NCBI RefSeq assembly: GCF_002234575.2
Contig: NZ_CP022464.2
Coordinates: forward strand, 6,324,001 to 6,388,000
DNA from: Enterocloster bolteae
GTDB taxonomy: Bacteria > Bacillota > Clostridia > Lachnospirales > Lachnospiraceae
DNA: 64,000 nt
Direction of reading: 5' to 3'
Numbering within the stretch: the first letter of the stretch is position 1; every line of letters begins with the position of its first letter. Below are positions 52,121 to 62,239 of the stretch, one piece after another. The position numbers and the translations under genes were made by a program. Below the pieces are notes generated by a model. The model worked only from the letters and a program-made list of their open reading frames with translations. It made no database searches and was not told where the DNA came from.

Positions 52121-52897
52121 TTAATAATCAAGCAGGATGGGCACCTGCTGTTCCTCGGCAAACCGCATGGCCCGCCAGAACATGGAGAAGGCGAACTTGG
52201 CAAGGGATTGGGTGTCATACTGGGTGTGTTCCGGGATGTCTGCCTTGCTATACTGTCCATCTGAGTCTACGGTTCCGTCTACCGGGTATCCCTCCGTGTC
52301 TGCCCAGCCAAGGATGGTATCCTCATCGGCCTGCCATGCCAGCTGGTTCAGCTTTTCCAGCTCCTTCCGCAGTCCGCCCAAGGTGGCGATAGCGACGGTG
52401 TCATCGGTGGGCAGAGGGCCTTGGAACAGAAAGCTGTCGGTGAGGGGAAGCCACCAAGTCACGCCCCGAAACAGGGACCACACCCGCTCCTCGTCCGATG
52501 CAAGGCGGGCAATCAGGGGATGCTCCCCGAAGATCCAGTCCTTCTCCACGGTGGGAGGCACCGGTTCCTCGTATGTACGACAGGCGGCCACCAGCAGCAT
52601 AGCGCCGAAGGCATCCCAATCCGGCTTGTCCGTGTAATAGGGCTTCTCATTATCCTCCGGCCAGGGGGCGTAGGGGGGCTGGTCCGGCTGAGAAATGGCG
52701 GCCAGAATCTGATCCCGCCAGTTCTCCACCGCCGCCTGAACATTGGTCGGGGACAATTCCTCGTCGTCGGCGGGTTCCCCATCCGGGGTGATGCGGTTGA
52801 AGGAATATCCGTTTTCCTCCGCCCACTGCTGAACAACGGTTTTCCAGTTGTGAGAATAGTACCGGGTCAGCGTCCCGGCGTAGATGTCAAGTCCCAT
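52121..52897 (-). CDS. Unknown protein of the immunity operon
   Basis: 258 residues from MGLDIYAGTLTRYYSHNWKT, with AAAGGAGG upstream; the frame is open 31 codons further but overlaps the previous gene. The start MGLDIYxGTLTRYY is seen in standalone hypothetical proteins of toxin-immunity clusters. Rich in Trp and Asp, no membrane segment, no catalytic motif recognised. Confidence 0.6.
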   Translation of the reverse strand: MGLDIYAGTLTRYYSHNWKTVVQQWAEENGYSFNRITPDGEPADDEELSPTNVQAAVENWRDQILAAISQPDQPPYAPWPEDNEKPYYTDKPDWDAFGAMLLVAACRTYEEPVPPTVEKDWIFGEHPLIARLASDEERVWSLFRGVTWWLPLTDSFLFQGPLPTDDTVAIATLGGLRKELEKLNQLAWQADEDTILGWADTEGYPVDGTVDSDGQYSKADIPEHTQYDTQSLAKFAFSMFWRAMRFAEEQQVPILLDY

Positions 52898-52913
52898 AGT
52901 GTTTGCCTCCTTT

Positions 52914-53777
52914 TCAATCAAAATCCATCCAGACCAGGTGCTTTCCGCAGTGGAGGCACTGGAACAGATAGCATTGCAGGTGCCCGCCATTGACGGATTC
53001 CCGGATCATATCTTTCTGCTCCTCGTTCCACATGGGATCGCCCAGCACCTCCTCCAGCACATCCAGTGCCCGCAGTTCTCTGGCACCCACATAGCCCAAA
53101 AAGGCACAGTAGTCGCCGCAGTGAGCGCGCCAATATTCCTGCTGCCAGCCGGAGTAGCCGGGGGTGCGGTGGATCAGTTCGTCCAGCTTCTCCGGATCGT
53201 CTACACCATCGTCCACAGAGAAATCGTCTTGAAAGCTGCCGTCATATTTTCGGGCCGCCTCGCCGCTGGCGATACACTCCGGACACAGATACGCAATTTC
53301 ATCTACCGAATAGAATGGACCAGTATAGTAGATGTGGGTCGTCTTGCCGCAGCAGCCGCAGATAACACCTTCTTTGGATTCCTCAAAGGCCCCGGTATCC
53401 AGCGGGTCCGGGTGATACCGGAAGGCGGGCAGGCCCAGCTGGGCCTGCCGTTCCTTCTCTTTCTGCTTTTCCTCCGGCGTTTTGGGCTTGGGGAGGGCGT
53501 AATGATTGCCCCAGTTTTCCGCATAGTCCTTCAAGACGCCCAGCCGCTTGAGGGTCTTTTTATCGGAACGATTTCCGATTTGGCAGAGCAGTTCGTAGGC
53601 ATCCTCCTTGAAGTCCAGCAGATCATACACATCTACCAGCACTTCCTTGGCCTGCTGATCCTCACTCTGCTCAAGTTCTTCCTTGAAGGTATATAGAGCG
53701 CGGACACTGTCCGGACCTTCATTGGTCGCAACAAACTGTTTTTTTAGTTCGATATAGGTTTTCTGATATTCTGTCAT
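52914..53777 (-). CDS. CbrC-family protein with helical N-terminal extension
   Basis: 287 residues. Residues about 1-110 form a TPR-like helical part; the rest (FRYHPDPLDTGAFEESKEGVICGCCGKTTHIYYTGPFYS ... LCPECIASG ... LFQCLHCGKHLVWMDFD) is the CbrC (UPF0167) domain with three Cys pairs, probably zinc-binding. In E. coli CbrC affects colicin E2 tolerance, which fits an immunity role. Start MTEYQKTYI is set by GGGAGG upstream. Confidence 0.78.
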   Translation of the reverse strand: MTEYQKTYIELKKQFVATNEGPDSVRALYTFKEELEQSEDQQAKEVLVDVYDLLDFKEDAYELLCQIGNRSDKKTLKRLGVLKDYAENWGNHYALPKPKTPEEKQKEKERQAQLGLPAFRYHPDPLDTGAFEESKEGVICGCCGKTTHIYYTGPFYSVDEIAYLCPECIASGEAARKYDGSFQDDFSVDDGVDDPEKLDELIHRTPGYSGWQQEYWRAHCGDYCAFLGYVGARELRALDVLEEVLGDPMWNEEQKDMIRESVNGGHLQCYLFQCLHCGKHLVWMDFD

Positions 53778-53792
53778 TGGTCGCACCTCCCA

Positions 53793-56700
53793 TCAATCCC
53801 ACCAGAAATACCAGACGGTGGATTGGTGTATAGTATCAGCCAAAGTGCCAATACTTGCATTTTGGTCCAAATCAGGACAAAAACCGTATTGTTCCACAGC
53901 TACATCTATGGCCTTCTCCTTGGGGACAGGAGCCGGGAGCAGAAACTCCAGCTCATCGTGGCTCATGGCGGCAGGCACCGCGTCATACTGCTCGAACCAG
54001 TATTTCGCCACTGCCATTAGCTCCAGCGTATCAGGACATTCATTCCAGTTTCCGAAGGGCAGGTAGGCAAAGATCTCCCAGGGGTTCTTTACCGGAATTT
54101 TAGCCAGAATTAGCGGAACGGTCATATTGGTATCAGAATCCCAATAACTTGCGAAGCGGTCGTTGTTGATACCGCCGTCTATCTCACCAATAATTTCCTC
54201 CTCCCAGTCCATATCATCCTCCTCGGCTTCTTCTTTGCGCTGGCCGGTCAATTCCTCCAGAACCGCCTTTCCGTCCTTAACGGGAGCGGAGAGCATCTTC
54301 TTCCGGTATTCCTCCACAGCTTTGGGGTTAAATTCATAGCAGTCTGCATCGTTTTCCGGGTCGGCATTCATCACCAGACACTCCAACAGCGTTTCATCCG
54401 GCTTGATGAGAACAGGAATAAAGTCCTCCCGCACGCCCAGCCGCCGGGCGTAGCTGTATGCTGACATGATGGGATCATCATCTGCCATAGACGGGAAATA
54501 GGTGCACTCACAGTCCAGATACTCCATAATGGCCTGCGCCACCTCGGAAGGCTCCAGCGTATCCTCGTCAAAGTCCTGTCCCTGCCAGTTGACAAAGCGT
54601 TTTTCAATGACCTTGGCCATGGCCTGATAGTATTTCTCATCAAAGGGGATAAATAAATATGTCTCCTGTTGAAATTCATTGGAGTGATACCGGGACGGAC
54701 CAAAATATTTCAGGGCATAGTCATCAATGTCGGCAGGATAATAGGGCGCATCATTTTCTCCATAGTAATAATGGGCAAAGGCACGGCCTTTCTGGTTGAA
54801 CAGAGCCGAAAATAGACAGCCGAATAACTCCTCCCGGATGAATGTTCGCAGGTCTGTGCTGCCTGGATCGGCTTTGACCTGGTTTACCACATCACCATGC
54901 TCTTCCAGGAATTTTTCGCCCATCAAGTCATGCTCCATGCACCAGCGCAAATAAATCGCCATGTGATTGTAGGCGTTGATGGGGTCAATGGGAAGCTCTT
55001 TTTCCTCAATGCTCTCAATATGATAGGAAACATCATCCATTCCTATGCTGTCATCGTCAGTCTCTGGCTCTACTTCTGTGGGCTCATAGGAGATTTTCAG
55101 AGTCATCTGCTCCTCCGGCAGAGAGACACCGGGGCTGCGGGTGATGGTGTGCTTATCATCCGCAGAAAAACCGATGGTTTCGCCGTCTTGCAGCGTCACA
55201 TCACACGCCAGCACATAGGAGGCAAGGCTGGCCAAAAAGTCCCGCAGATCCTCCGGCTCGGCGTCAGTGTTCAGCACTTCCATTTCCTCCTTGCCGAACA
55301 CATCCATGCCGTAGGTGTAGCCGTTTAGGCCCCCCTCGCTCCGGTACAGGCCGAACCAGACCCAGTTGAAGATGGGCAGCTCGTCCTCTTTTATCATATC
55401 GGCAAGGCCCTCATAGAAACGAGGCTCAAATACCACGCCGCTGGTGTAGACACCGGTGGCGTATTTCTGCTTGCAGCACACTGCCATCGCCTTGGTGAAC
55501 AGCTTACCGCGTTCCAGCAGTTTTTCCTCCTCGCCCAACACAGCCACCATGATATGGGCCTTGTGCGCTTTGGTCACTTCTACGGCCTCTGGCCACATAT
55601 AGTTGTTTTCGGCGTTGATCTCAGCTTCATTGTCCGGGATGTGACCGTGGAAGAGTGTCACGATCAGCATCATTCCGCCGACCCGCATTACCACAGCGTC
55701 ATCGCTGTTCTCATCGTCTTCGTCGCCCTCATCCGGCTCCTCATCTACGATGCCCCATTCTTCCCGTAGATCCCGAATCAACTGCTCCTTGTCCCACTCT
55801 ACTTTGGAGAGGAGCACAGACCCGGCAAAGGAGCCCTTATGGTCGGTTTCTTCCTCGTCAGCATCAACATCTTCGTTAAGATCCTCTACATCTTCATCCG
55901 GATCATAGAGGGATTCATGCTCCAGTCCGCGGATAAATTCCTCAAAGCTATCTGCCAGATGGGTGATTTTATAGTCATTTTCCTGATCCACATGGACTAC
56001 CGCAGGCTCTCCCTGGGGACCGCAAGCCCGGTAGTCCAGGAAAATCATATCGTGTCCGGCGCTTGGACAGTCGCAGATGGCCACGCCGATGGCAGGATAC
56101 TCCCACTCATCGATCATAAACTGACTGCCCATCTCTCCACAGAGGGAGCAGTTCTTTTCCCGTCCGATTCCGAAAATGCCGGTGATGGCCACATGATCAT
56201 CTGCCCAACAGGTAGGCTCATCGCAGGGATAGCAGGTGTTCATCGGAATGCCACCGTTGTGCTGCTTCATCAGCCAGATATAGGCGGCGGGCAGCTTGTA
56301 GCCCAGTTCCTCCTCCACGCTGGCAATCAGCTCATCGGAAGGCGGATCACTGACATATTCTTTCAGTGCATACCAATTATCATCCCAGAAGTTGGTGAGG
56401 TCGAAACCCTCAAATGGGGTATCACCGGGCACGAATTTGGCCTTCTTCTTCCGGCTGCGCTGGCGTTTCCGGATCTCCGCCTTACACTCCCGAATTACCG
56501 CCGGGGCATTTTCATCCTCCGGGTCCAGCTCTGCCCACCGCTGGGCGTAGGGAATGGCCTTTTCCTCCTGACCATAGAGATACTGATAGCCGTAGGCCAT
56601 CCGCATATTCCACTCCGCCTTGTCCTGACCTTCCTCCCGGACGGACTCCAGCACCTCAATGGCCCTCTGGAGGGCTTTGTCTCCCTTGAATTTCAAAGTA

Positions 56701-59309
56701 CCCTCATCATGGTCCCCGATGATGGCGTAGTTCTCCAGCGCCCGTGCCAGGGCGTAGGCGGTGCGATAGTTCCTCCAGTCCTCTGGGATGGCATTGATTG
56801 CCTGGATGCAGCGGGTGTACTCGTCCTCGTCGTTCCACTGCTCCAGCTGAGCGAAGAATGCTTCGGCGTCCTGTTGGGTATAAGGAATATAGTCCATGCC
56901 CGTAAGCGTTTCATCCAACTCGTCATCCTGATTTTCAGTTTCTGTCCCATCATCTTGTTGCTTTAGAGGTACAGAACCGGCTTCACGGCGGAAGGTGTGG
57001 AAGATGGCCCATGGGATATCCGTGCCTTCAAAGAACTCTTTCGCCATGTTCAGCGCCTCTCGGATGTCCCAGGCGATGAAGTCCACATAGCCACAGTAGA
57101 GGCCGGTGGCCCCGCCGATGAGGGCGAGCATCTCCGATCCGTCCACGGTGGTGAACAATTCCTCCAGCTTGTCCCGGAAGTCGAAAATCTTTTCCGATCC
57201 TTCCTCCTCCCGCAAGGTATCCAGGGGATAGCAGAAAAAGCCCGCTACCGCTCCGTCGGCATGGAGATCGTCCATAAAGTCGTTGTCGGCATTCAGATAG
57301 CCGTTGATGAGCGGCACACAGCAGGTGGAACCGGCCATTACATCCAGCCGCCAATCGGCGTTGGGGTCTTCATTGGGTTTCATTTCGTAGCCAAGATAGC
57401 TCTCCAGATAGGCCTCCGGATCGGTGGAGAGCTCCAGGCCCTGCTCCCGCAGTTTGTCGGGCAGCTGGGACAGGAGGAAGGACGGCTCTGCCTTGGGTTC
57501 CTCCAGCACATCAAAACTGTCTATGTATCTCATGTGGGGGATCTCGCCCAGTATCTGATCGGTGAGGGTGGTGAGCATCCACCAGACTCGGCCTTCCGCC
57601 TCCCGGAGCATAGGCAGCAGCTTTTCACAGTAGGCGGAGATGTTGAAACTGTTTTCGCCCTGTTCCTCCAGCCAGATCTGCACATCCTCACCGGAGATGT
57701 CCCAGCTGTCGTCGGTACGCAGGCCGATATTCTGGGAGGGCTGACGGCCCACAAGGATGTTCCAGTGCTCCAGCACCTCCTTTGGGGCGTGTTTCTGGAA
57801 GTAGACCAGCTCAAACAGCTTGACCTTATTACCCTCCGGGGTGAGGATCAGCTCATGCTTTTCGCCATTGAAGCCCAGCTCGAAGGAAATTTCATCAAAA
57901 ACCAGATTCAGGGTGTCCTCCATTTGGGCCACGAGTTCTGCGCCGCGGGTATGATCTTTGTCCTCATCCATCATCTGGCGCAATTCTGCTTCCATCTCGG
58001 CAAAGGTTTCCCACCAGTTCTCTGTCCGCTCTCGGAAGCACTCCGAGAACTGGGGCAGAGAAATGCCTTTCGTGCACCAGTCGATCAAATCCTCAATGTC
58101 TTGTCGGGTGTTAAGTTTCGGATCATCACCGGGATGCTGTTCCAGAGCTTTTTCAAAATACCGCAGAGCGCGGCCCTCCTGATCCAGATAATAATAGGCA
58201 TACCCCATGCGGAAATTCCAGGAATAAGTATCTCCCAGTTCCTCCTCGTGGCACTGCATCAATTCCAGTGCCCGGTGAAGCTGCTTTCTTCCCTCCGGTT
58301 CGCTGGAGTCCGCCAGATTGTTGTAGGCTCGCGCCAGCTCCATATCCATTTCCGGGGTACGCTCCTCGGTAGGGATGGCCTCCAGCGCGTCTACGATTTT
58401 CTGGTGTTTGTCCTCCTCATGCCACTTCTGGCACTGCTTCAAAATATCCATATCCGGGTCCTCCTCGTCCTCATCCGGTTTCCAGTCTTTGATTTGCTGG
58501 AACACGCCGTTCTCATCCCGCTCAAAGGCGCAGGGAGCAGGGGTGTTCAGCAGAGGGATGATGTCGGGATCGTCGTTGCAGATTGTGTTCAGCTTGTAAA
58601 TCCCGGCATTGTTGGGGTCGTCCATGTACTCCTCGCTCTCATCACCGGCGGTGAAGCGCCAGCCGCTGTCCCAGTCGCCGTCCGGCTTCTCCCGGTAGCA
58701 GTAGCCAACCTTGCAGCCCTCTACCGTGATGCGGTTGGTGGCAATGCAGCCATCGGCACCCTTCCAGTCAGAGAGTAGAGATTTCACATCCTCCGCTTTC
58801 ACATGGTAGTCCCGGTTGCGGCCAGCGGCCTCGTACAGATCCTTCCGCAGCGCCTCCACATCCCGAGCCATCTCCTGGATCTCCTCGTCGTCCATCATCT
58901 CGCTGAGGTCGTATTCCAGCGGGTTCTGGGCGAAATCCGCCAGGGACTTGTTCATTGCGTCGTGTTCCTCCGGCGTGGCGGTGATGCGGATACGGCGGGA
59001 GGGGGTGTTGTACTCGTCCAGATCTTGGAGGTTCACACTGCCGCTGACGCTGCACTCCAGCAGGATGGCGGCCAGGTCGGTGACCACATCAATAGCAAAG
59101 TGAAAATCCATTTCCACACCACTGGAGTGGGTGAACTCCAGATACTCCACAGTCTGGCGGAAGCCCCAGTTCTGCTTGTCCAGCCCAATCTTGGTGAAGA
59201 TTTCGCTGAGGGGGATTTCCTCTTTCTTCTGGTCTTCTAAAAAGGCCACAAGGTTCAGACTGTCATCCGAGCCTCCGATAAAGTTGCCCCAGTATTTTTT
59301 GATATACAT
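53793..59309 (-). CDS. Giant multidomain poly-immunity protein (1838 residues)
   Basis: One unbroken frame with AGGAGG before the ATG. Domains in order: unknown immunity-like N-terminus (1-115); DUF2185/Imm33-like (170-265, SGWRFTAGDESEEYMDDPNN); TPR (285-400); unknown (430-600); unknown (605-775); second TPR (805-945); SMI1/KNR4 (985-1130); DUF4261 (1160-1410); unknown with NHMAIYLRW and FAHYYYG (1435-1575); DUF4253 (1590-1838, ending STVWYFWWD). Acidic linkers join them. Several of these families are separate immunity genes elsewhere. No signal peptide or membrane helix. An intracellular binder of several toxins is the likely role. Confidence 0.8.
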   Translation of the reverse strand: MYIKKYWGNFIGGSDDSLNLVAFLEDQKKEEIPLSEIFTKIGLDKQNWGFRQTVEYLEFTHSSGVEMDFHFAIDVVTDLAAILLECSVSGSVNLQDLDEYNTPSRRIRITATPEEHDAMNKSLADFAQNPLEYDLSEMMDDEEIQEMARDVEALRKDLYEAAGRNRDYHVKAEDVKSLLSDWKGADGCIATNRITVEGCKVGYCYREKPDGDWDSGWRFTAGDESEEYMDDPNNAGIYKLNTICNDDPDIIPLLNTPAPCAFERDENGVFQQIKDWKPDEDEEDPDMDILKQCQKWHEEDKHQKIVDALEAIPTEERTPEMDMELARAYNNLADSSEPEGRKQLHRALELMQCHEEELGDTYSWNFRMGYAYYYLDQEGRALRYFEKALEQHPGDDPKLNTRQDIEDLIDWCTKGISLPQFSECFRERTENWWETFAEMEAELRQMMDEDKDHTRGAELVAQMEDTLNLVFDEISFELGFNGEKHELILTPEGNKVKLFELVYFQKHAPKEVLEHWNILVGRQPSQNIGLRTDDSWDISGEDVQIWLEEQGENSFNISAYCEKLLPMLREAEGRVWWMLTTLTDQILGEIPHMRYIDSFDVLEEPKAEPSFLLSQLPDKLREQGLELSTDPEAYLESYLGYEMKPNEDPNADWRLDVMAGSTCCVPLINGYLNADNDFMDDLHADGAVAGFFCYPLDTLREEEGSEKIFDFRDKLEELFTTVDGSEMLALIGGATGLYCGYVDFIAWDIREALNMAKEFFEGTDIPWAIFHTFRREAGSVPLKQQDDGTETENQDDELDETLTGMDYIPYTQQDAEAFFAQLEQWNDEDEYTRCIQAINAIPEDWRNYRTAYALARALENYAIIGDHDEGTLKFKGDKALQRAIEVLESVREEGQDKAEWNMRMAYGYQYLYGQEEKAIPYAQRWAELDPEDENAPAVIRECKAEIRKRQRSRKKKAKFVPGDTPFEGFDLTNFWDDNWYALKEYVSDPPSDELIASVEEELGYKLPAAYIWLMKQHNGGIPMNTCYPCDEPTCWADDHVAITGIFGIGREKNCSLCGEMGSQFMIDEWEYPAIGVAICDCPSAGHDMIFLDYRACGPQGEPAVVHVDQENDYKITHLADSFEEFIRGLEHESLYDPDEDVEDLNEDVDADEEETDHKGSFAGSVLLSKVEWDKEQLIRDLREEWGIVDEEPDEGDEDDENSDDAVVMRVGGMMLIVTLFHGHIPDNEAEINAENNYMWPEAVEVTKAHKAHIMVAVLGEEEKLLERGKLFTKAMAVCCKQKYATGVYTSGVVFEPRFYEGLADMIKEDELPIFNWVWFGLYRSEGGLNGYTYGMDVFGKEEMEVLNTDAEPEDLRDFLASLASYVLACDVTLQDGETIGFSADDKHTITRSPGVSLPEEQMTLKISYEPTEVEPETDDDSIGMDDVSYHIESIEEKELPIDPINAYNHMAIYLRWCMEHDLMGEKFLEEHGDVVNQVKADPGSTDLRTFIREELFGCLFSALFNQKGRAFAHYYYGENDAPYYPADIDDYALKYFGPSRYHSNEFQQETYLFIPFDEKYYQAMAKVIEKRFVNWQGQDFDEDTLEPSEVAQAIMEYLDCECTYFPSMADDDPIMSAYSYARRLGVREDFIPVLIKPDETLLECLVMNADPENDADCYEFNPKAVEEYRKKMLSAPVKDGKAVLEELTGQRKEEAEEDDMDWEEEIIGEIDGGINNDRFASYWDSDTNMTVPLILAKIPVKNPWEIFAYLPFGNWNECPDTLELMAVAKYWFEQYDAVPAAMSHDELEFLLPAPVPKEKAIDVAVEQYGFCPDLDQNASIGTLADTIHQSTVWYFWWD

Positions 59310-59312
59310 CTG

Positions 59313-59783
59313 TCACACCTCCTGTTCTGAGATCAGTCGCTTGATGAGCCAGCCCAAATGTTCCAACCACGCAGGAGCGATCTCACCGCTGTCCTCGTTC
59401 TTCCAAAGATCCACAATCTCACGGATGCCGTCCTCGTCCGGCACCTCGTTTTTGATGTCGGTGAGCTGCCGCAGCAGGAAGGCAAGGGCTTCTTTGGATG
59501 CTGTGAAACCGGTGACTTTATCCCATATAGCTTCTTCATGATCGTAGTCCAGCTTGCTGTTATCCTTCCATTGGAAATACAGCTCCGCCAGAGCCATAGC
59601 GGTGTTATCATAGAGAAAGTCGATGTCGGAGAGATCTTCTCCCAACATACCTTCCTCTTTCATCAGTTCGATCATCTCACCCAGATCCATTACCAGATGC
59701 TCCGGTACATATTCATTTTTGAGGATGTCCAGTACATCCAACCCTTCGTCACGCTCTAATGCTTTTATGCCCCATGCTCCCAT
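59313..59783 (-). CDS. DUF4259 protein
   Basis: 156 residues beginning MGAWGIKALERDEGLDVLDIL, the hallmark of DUF4259, which occurs in immunity clusters. Its stop lies three bases before the giant gene's start. GAGAGGTG precedes its own ATG. Confidence 0.82.
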   Translation of the reverse strand: MGAWGIKALERDEGLDVLDILKNEYVPEHLVMDLGEMIELMKEEGMLGEDLSDIDFLYDNTAMALAELYFQWKDNSKLDYDHEEAIWDKVTGFTASKEALAFLLRQLTDIKNEVPDEDGIREIVDLWKNEDSGEIAPAWLEHLGWLIKRLISEQEV

Positions 59784-59825
59784 GTCGGCACCTCTCTTTC
59801 TTTATTTCGTATCAAGCTTCTATTG

Positions 59826-61463
59826 TCAATCATAGTTCTCCAACCGAATGATAGGCCGATAAAAGTCATAATCTCCGTTTAGTTCATTGTCCTCCTGCAC
59901 TTCTGGCTTACAGTGGGGCGAACAGGGCAGGAAACCGAGAAATGGACCCAGCCCTCCGCAGATATTGCATCCGCCATCGCCGCCGCAGGTGGTAAGCCTA
60001 TCAGCCTGCACCACTTCCCGCATATAGGGATCGTAGGCGATGGACAGGCCGAAGAAGTTGGGTTCCTCCATGTCATAGGGCCGGTTCTCATCCTCATCCA
60101 TGTTCTCAAACCAGTGCAGACGCATGGAGTAGTCTAACCCATCTCCCCATGGAAACAGGGTCCGACACCCGCCGCCACACAGGTAGGCCCACTCGTCCGC
60201 CGTGGGCAGGGAGAAGCCCCTGTTTTCCAGCATGGCAAGAAGCGCATCGTAGTCTGTGTGGTTATAGATACAGATCTGAAAGCCCTTTTCCGTCCGCTCA
60301 ATGCGGGCCGACTGATGCAAGGTAAGACTGCTGCTGTCACTCCAGGCAAAATCACGGAATTCCTTCAGCCAGTCAGGGTGGACAGTCAGTCTGGGATCAT
60401 CCATTTTGACTGGCTCCCAGTTAATTTCCTCCAGCTCCCGGCCCACCAGCATGGGTCCAATGGCCGCCTGCCGAACAGGAGCCATGCTTTCCCGAATCAT
60501 CTCCTCCGGGTCCCGCTCCATTTCCCATTCTCGGAACAGATACTCCAATTCCTCCCGGCTCTCCTGATTCAGTCCCACGGCAAACTGCTCCCAGCCCAGG
60601 GTGACGGTATCGCCGGGGACAAAGACGAACTCCCGGCCATCTTTCTCGAAGATGCCGGTGGTGTAGCTCTGGCCCCAACGGTCAAAGGTATGTAGACCGA
60701 GAAAGGTCATATCATAACGATCAGCCAAGCTTTCCATCAGCGTTTGCTTCTCGGTTGTATCCATTTGATTGAATTGGGGACGGGACAGTTTTTCGTTCAT
60801 GGCAAGTCCTCCTTCGATTCGTTTTGCGTGTTCCAGCAGATAGCTCCGACCATCCTGCTTGGCCCGTTCCAAGTATTGTGGAAGCAGGTCGGAATGGATG
60901 GCGTCCAGTGAGACCAGAACGGCGATCCGCTGGTATTCCGGAAGTTCAGGAGAGTAACAGTTGCGCTCCCAGAACAGCGGAGCGAACTGCTCCACACAGT
61001 CAGGACGCAGAGCGGGCATCGCCAAAAGTGCCCGCCGGCTTACATATTCATTGGGGTCCTTTGCGAAGTCCAGGATCATGTCTTTGACTTCCTGGCTGCA
61101 CGGACATTCTGACAGATATGCGGCAAACTGCCACTTGGCCTCACTCTCATTGGAGGCTGCGGCCCTGCGGCAGAGGCGCTCGAACCATTGGGGATGGGAA
61201 GTGGTCTCCTGTATAAACCCCTCCGCTTCGTTGTCCCTGGCGATCAGATAGACCATCTCATCCAGTAGGACGCTGTCTGCTGTTTCTGCATCCATTTGGG
61301 TCAACACATGGCAAAAGGCATCAAATATATCATTCCACGCAGGGTAATCGACCTCCCATGCACCGCCGATCTCCTCGGTGGTTTTTCCGGGATAAGTGAT
61401 TTCCTGCCACTGATGAAATTTTCCTACCTGCTCCAGCAGGCACTCCCTGATGTCCTTTGCCAT
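59826..61463 (-). CDS. HEAT-like plus formylglycine-enzyme-fold-like protein
   Basis: 545 residues. Residues about 60-215 look like HEAT/armadillo helices (SRRALLAMPALRPDCVEQFAPLFW). From about 220 a second part starts (MNEKLSRPQFNQMDTTEKQTL), and near the C-terminus LPTADEWAYLCGGGCRTLFPWGDGLDYS recalls the fold of sulfatase-modifying factor, without its catalytic Cys pair in usual context. It may be a fusion of two immunity genes. Cytoplasmic. Confidence 0.6.
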   Translation of the reverse strand: MAKDIRECLLEQVGKFHQWQEITYPGKTTEEIGGAWEVDYPAWNDIFDAFCHVLTQMDAETADSVLLDEMVYLIARDNEAEGFIQETTSHPQWFERLCRRAAASNESEAKWQFAAYLSECPCSQEVKDMILDFAKDPNEYVSRRALLAMPALRPDCVEQFAPLFWERNCYSPELPEYQRIAVLVSLDAIHSDLLPQYLERAKQDGRSYLLEHAKRIEGGLAMNEKLSRPQFNQMDTTEKQTLMESLADRYDMTFLGLHTFDRWGQSYTTGIFEKDGREFVFVPGDTVTLGWEQFAVGLNQESREELEYLFREWEMERDPEEMIRESMAPVRQAAIGPMLVGRELEEINWEPVKMDDPRLTVHPDWLKEFRDFAWSDSSSLTLHQSARIERTEKGFQICIYNHTDYDALLAMLENRGFSLPTADEWAYLCGGGCRTLFPWGDGLDYSMRLHWFENMDEDENRPYDMEEPNFFGLSIAYDPYMREVVQADRLTTCGGDGGCNICGGLGPFLGFLPCSPHCKPEVQEDNELNGDYDFYRPIIRLENYD

Positions 61464-61472
61464 ACGCTTACC

Positions 61473-62228
61473 TCACAATTCTTTGCACAGGTTTCCCAGT
61501 TCCAATGCCTGTTCCACAAGGCCCAGGAGCAGGCTGGAAAAATTCTCGGCAATCTCCTCCAGATCGGCATAGTCACGGTTATAGCCCCGGACTCTGCCGC
61601 TCTCCAAGTCGATAAATACGATACTCCCGTCACCCAAGCCTCCGATTGGAAAGGTGGGGCCGTGGTCATATTCGCTCATGTAATCCTCATAAGCCTCTTG
61701 AAAAATCGGGTAGGCTTCTTCCAACTCTTTCAGTGTGAAGATCCACGGCTCCGCCAAATAGCAGCCGCCGAAGTTCAAAAGCAGCCAGCGGTACTCTGCT
61801 GGGATGGGAGTATACCTGCTTTCAAATCGTTTCACAGCATCCTCCGGTTCTGGGCGGGTACCCTTTGTGAAGGCACTTGCTTCATAAGCGGCCTTGATTT
61901 TGTCACGGTATCCCTCCAATTTTCTTACCTGCATCATGTTCACCTCTGATTTCTCCCGTTCGGCAGTCCGCGATTTCTTTTCTACAAAGCGAACTGCCTC
62001 TGTCAACAGCGCGGGAAGCTGATTTCCGTCTGCCGTTTCATACCGCTTGACTGGATGCGTCCAATCAAAATTATGAATGATAGAAATGATGTATCTGTCC
62101 TGATACCAGCCCATATCCAACAAAAATCCGTTTGGATATTCCACTTGCAGCATATCTTCTTTTTGTGTGTCATCCAAAAAGGTGACTGTTCCAGTGCCAA
62201 AATCCACCTTGCGCCACGCTTGAACCAT
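61473..62228 (-). CDS. SMI1/KNR4 immunity protein with extra N-terminal domain
   Basis: 251 residues. Residues 1-95 form a small beta-rich domain (FGTGTVTFLDDTQKEDMLQVEYPNGFLLDMGWYQDRYIISI). The rest is SMI1/KNR4 (AVKRFESRYTPIPAEYRWLLLNFGGCYLAEPWIFTLKELEEAYP ... GDGSIVFIDLESGRV). A ribosome-site-like AGAGGTGAAC before an internal double ATG (MMQVRKLEG) suggests the two halves were once separate genes. Confidence 0.8.
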   Translation of the reverse strand: MVQAWRKVDFGTGTVTFLDDTQKEDMLQVEYPNGFLLDMGWYQDRYIISIIHNFDWTHPVKRYETADGNQLPALLTEAVRFVEKKSRTAEREKSEVNMMQVRKLEGYRDKIKAAYEASAFTKGTRPEPEDAVKRFESRYTPIPAEYRWLLLNFGGCYLAEPWIFTLKELEEAYPIFQEAYEDYMSEYDHGPTFPIGGLGDGSIVFIDLESGRVRGYNRDYADLEEIAENFSSLLLGLVEQALELGNLCKEL

Positions 62229-62239
62229 CGTTTGTCCTC

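Noticed and set aside
56997..58778. A 593-codon open frame on the plus strand opposite the giant immunity gene
   Set aside because: It is antisense to a clear multidomain protein, has no ribosome site and no family pattern; long antisense frames are common in GC-biased coding DNA.
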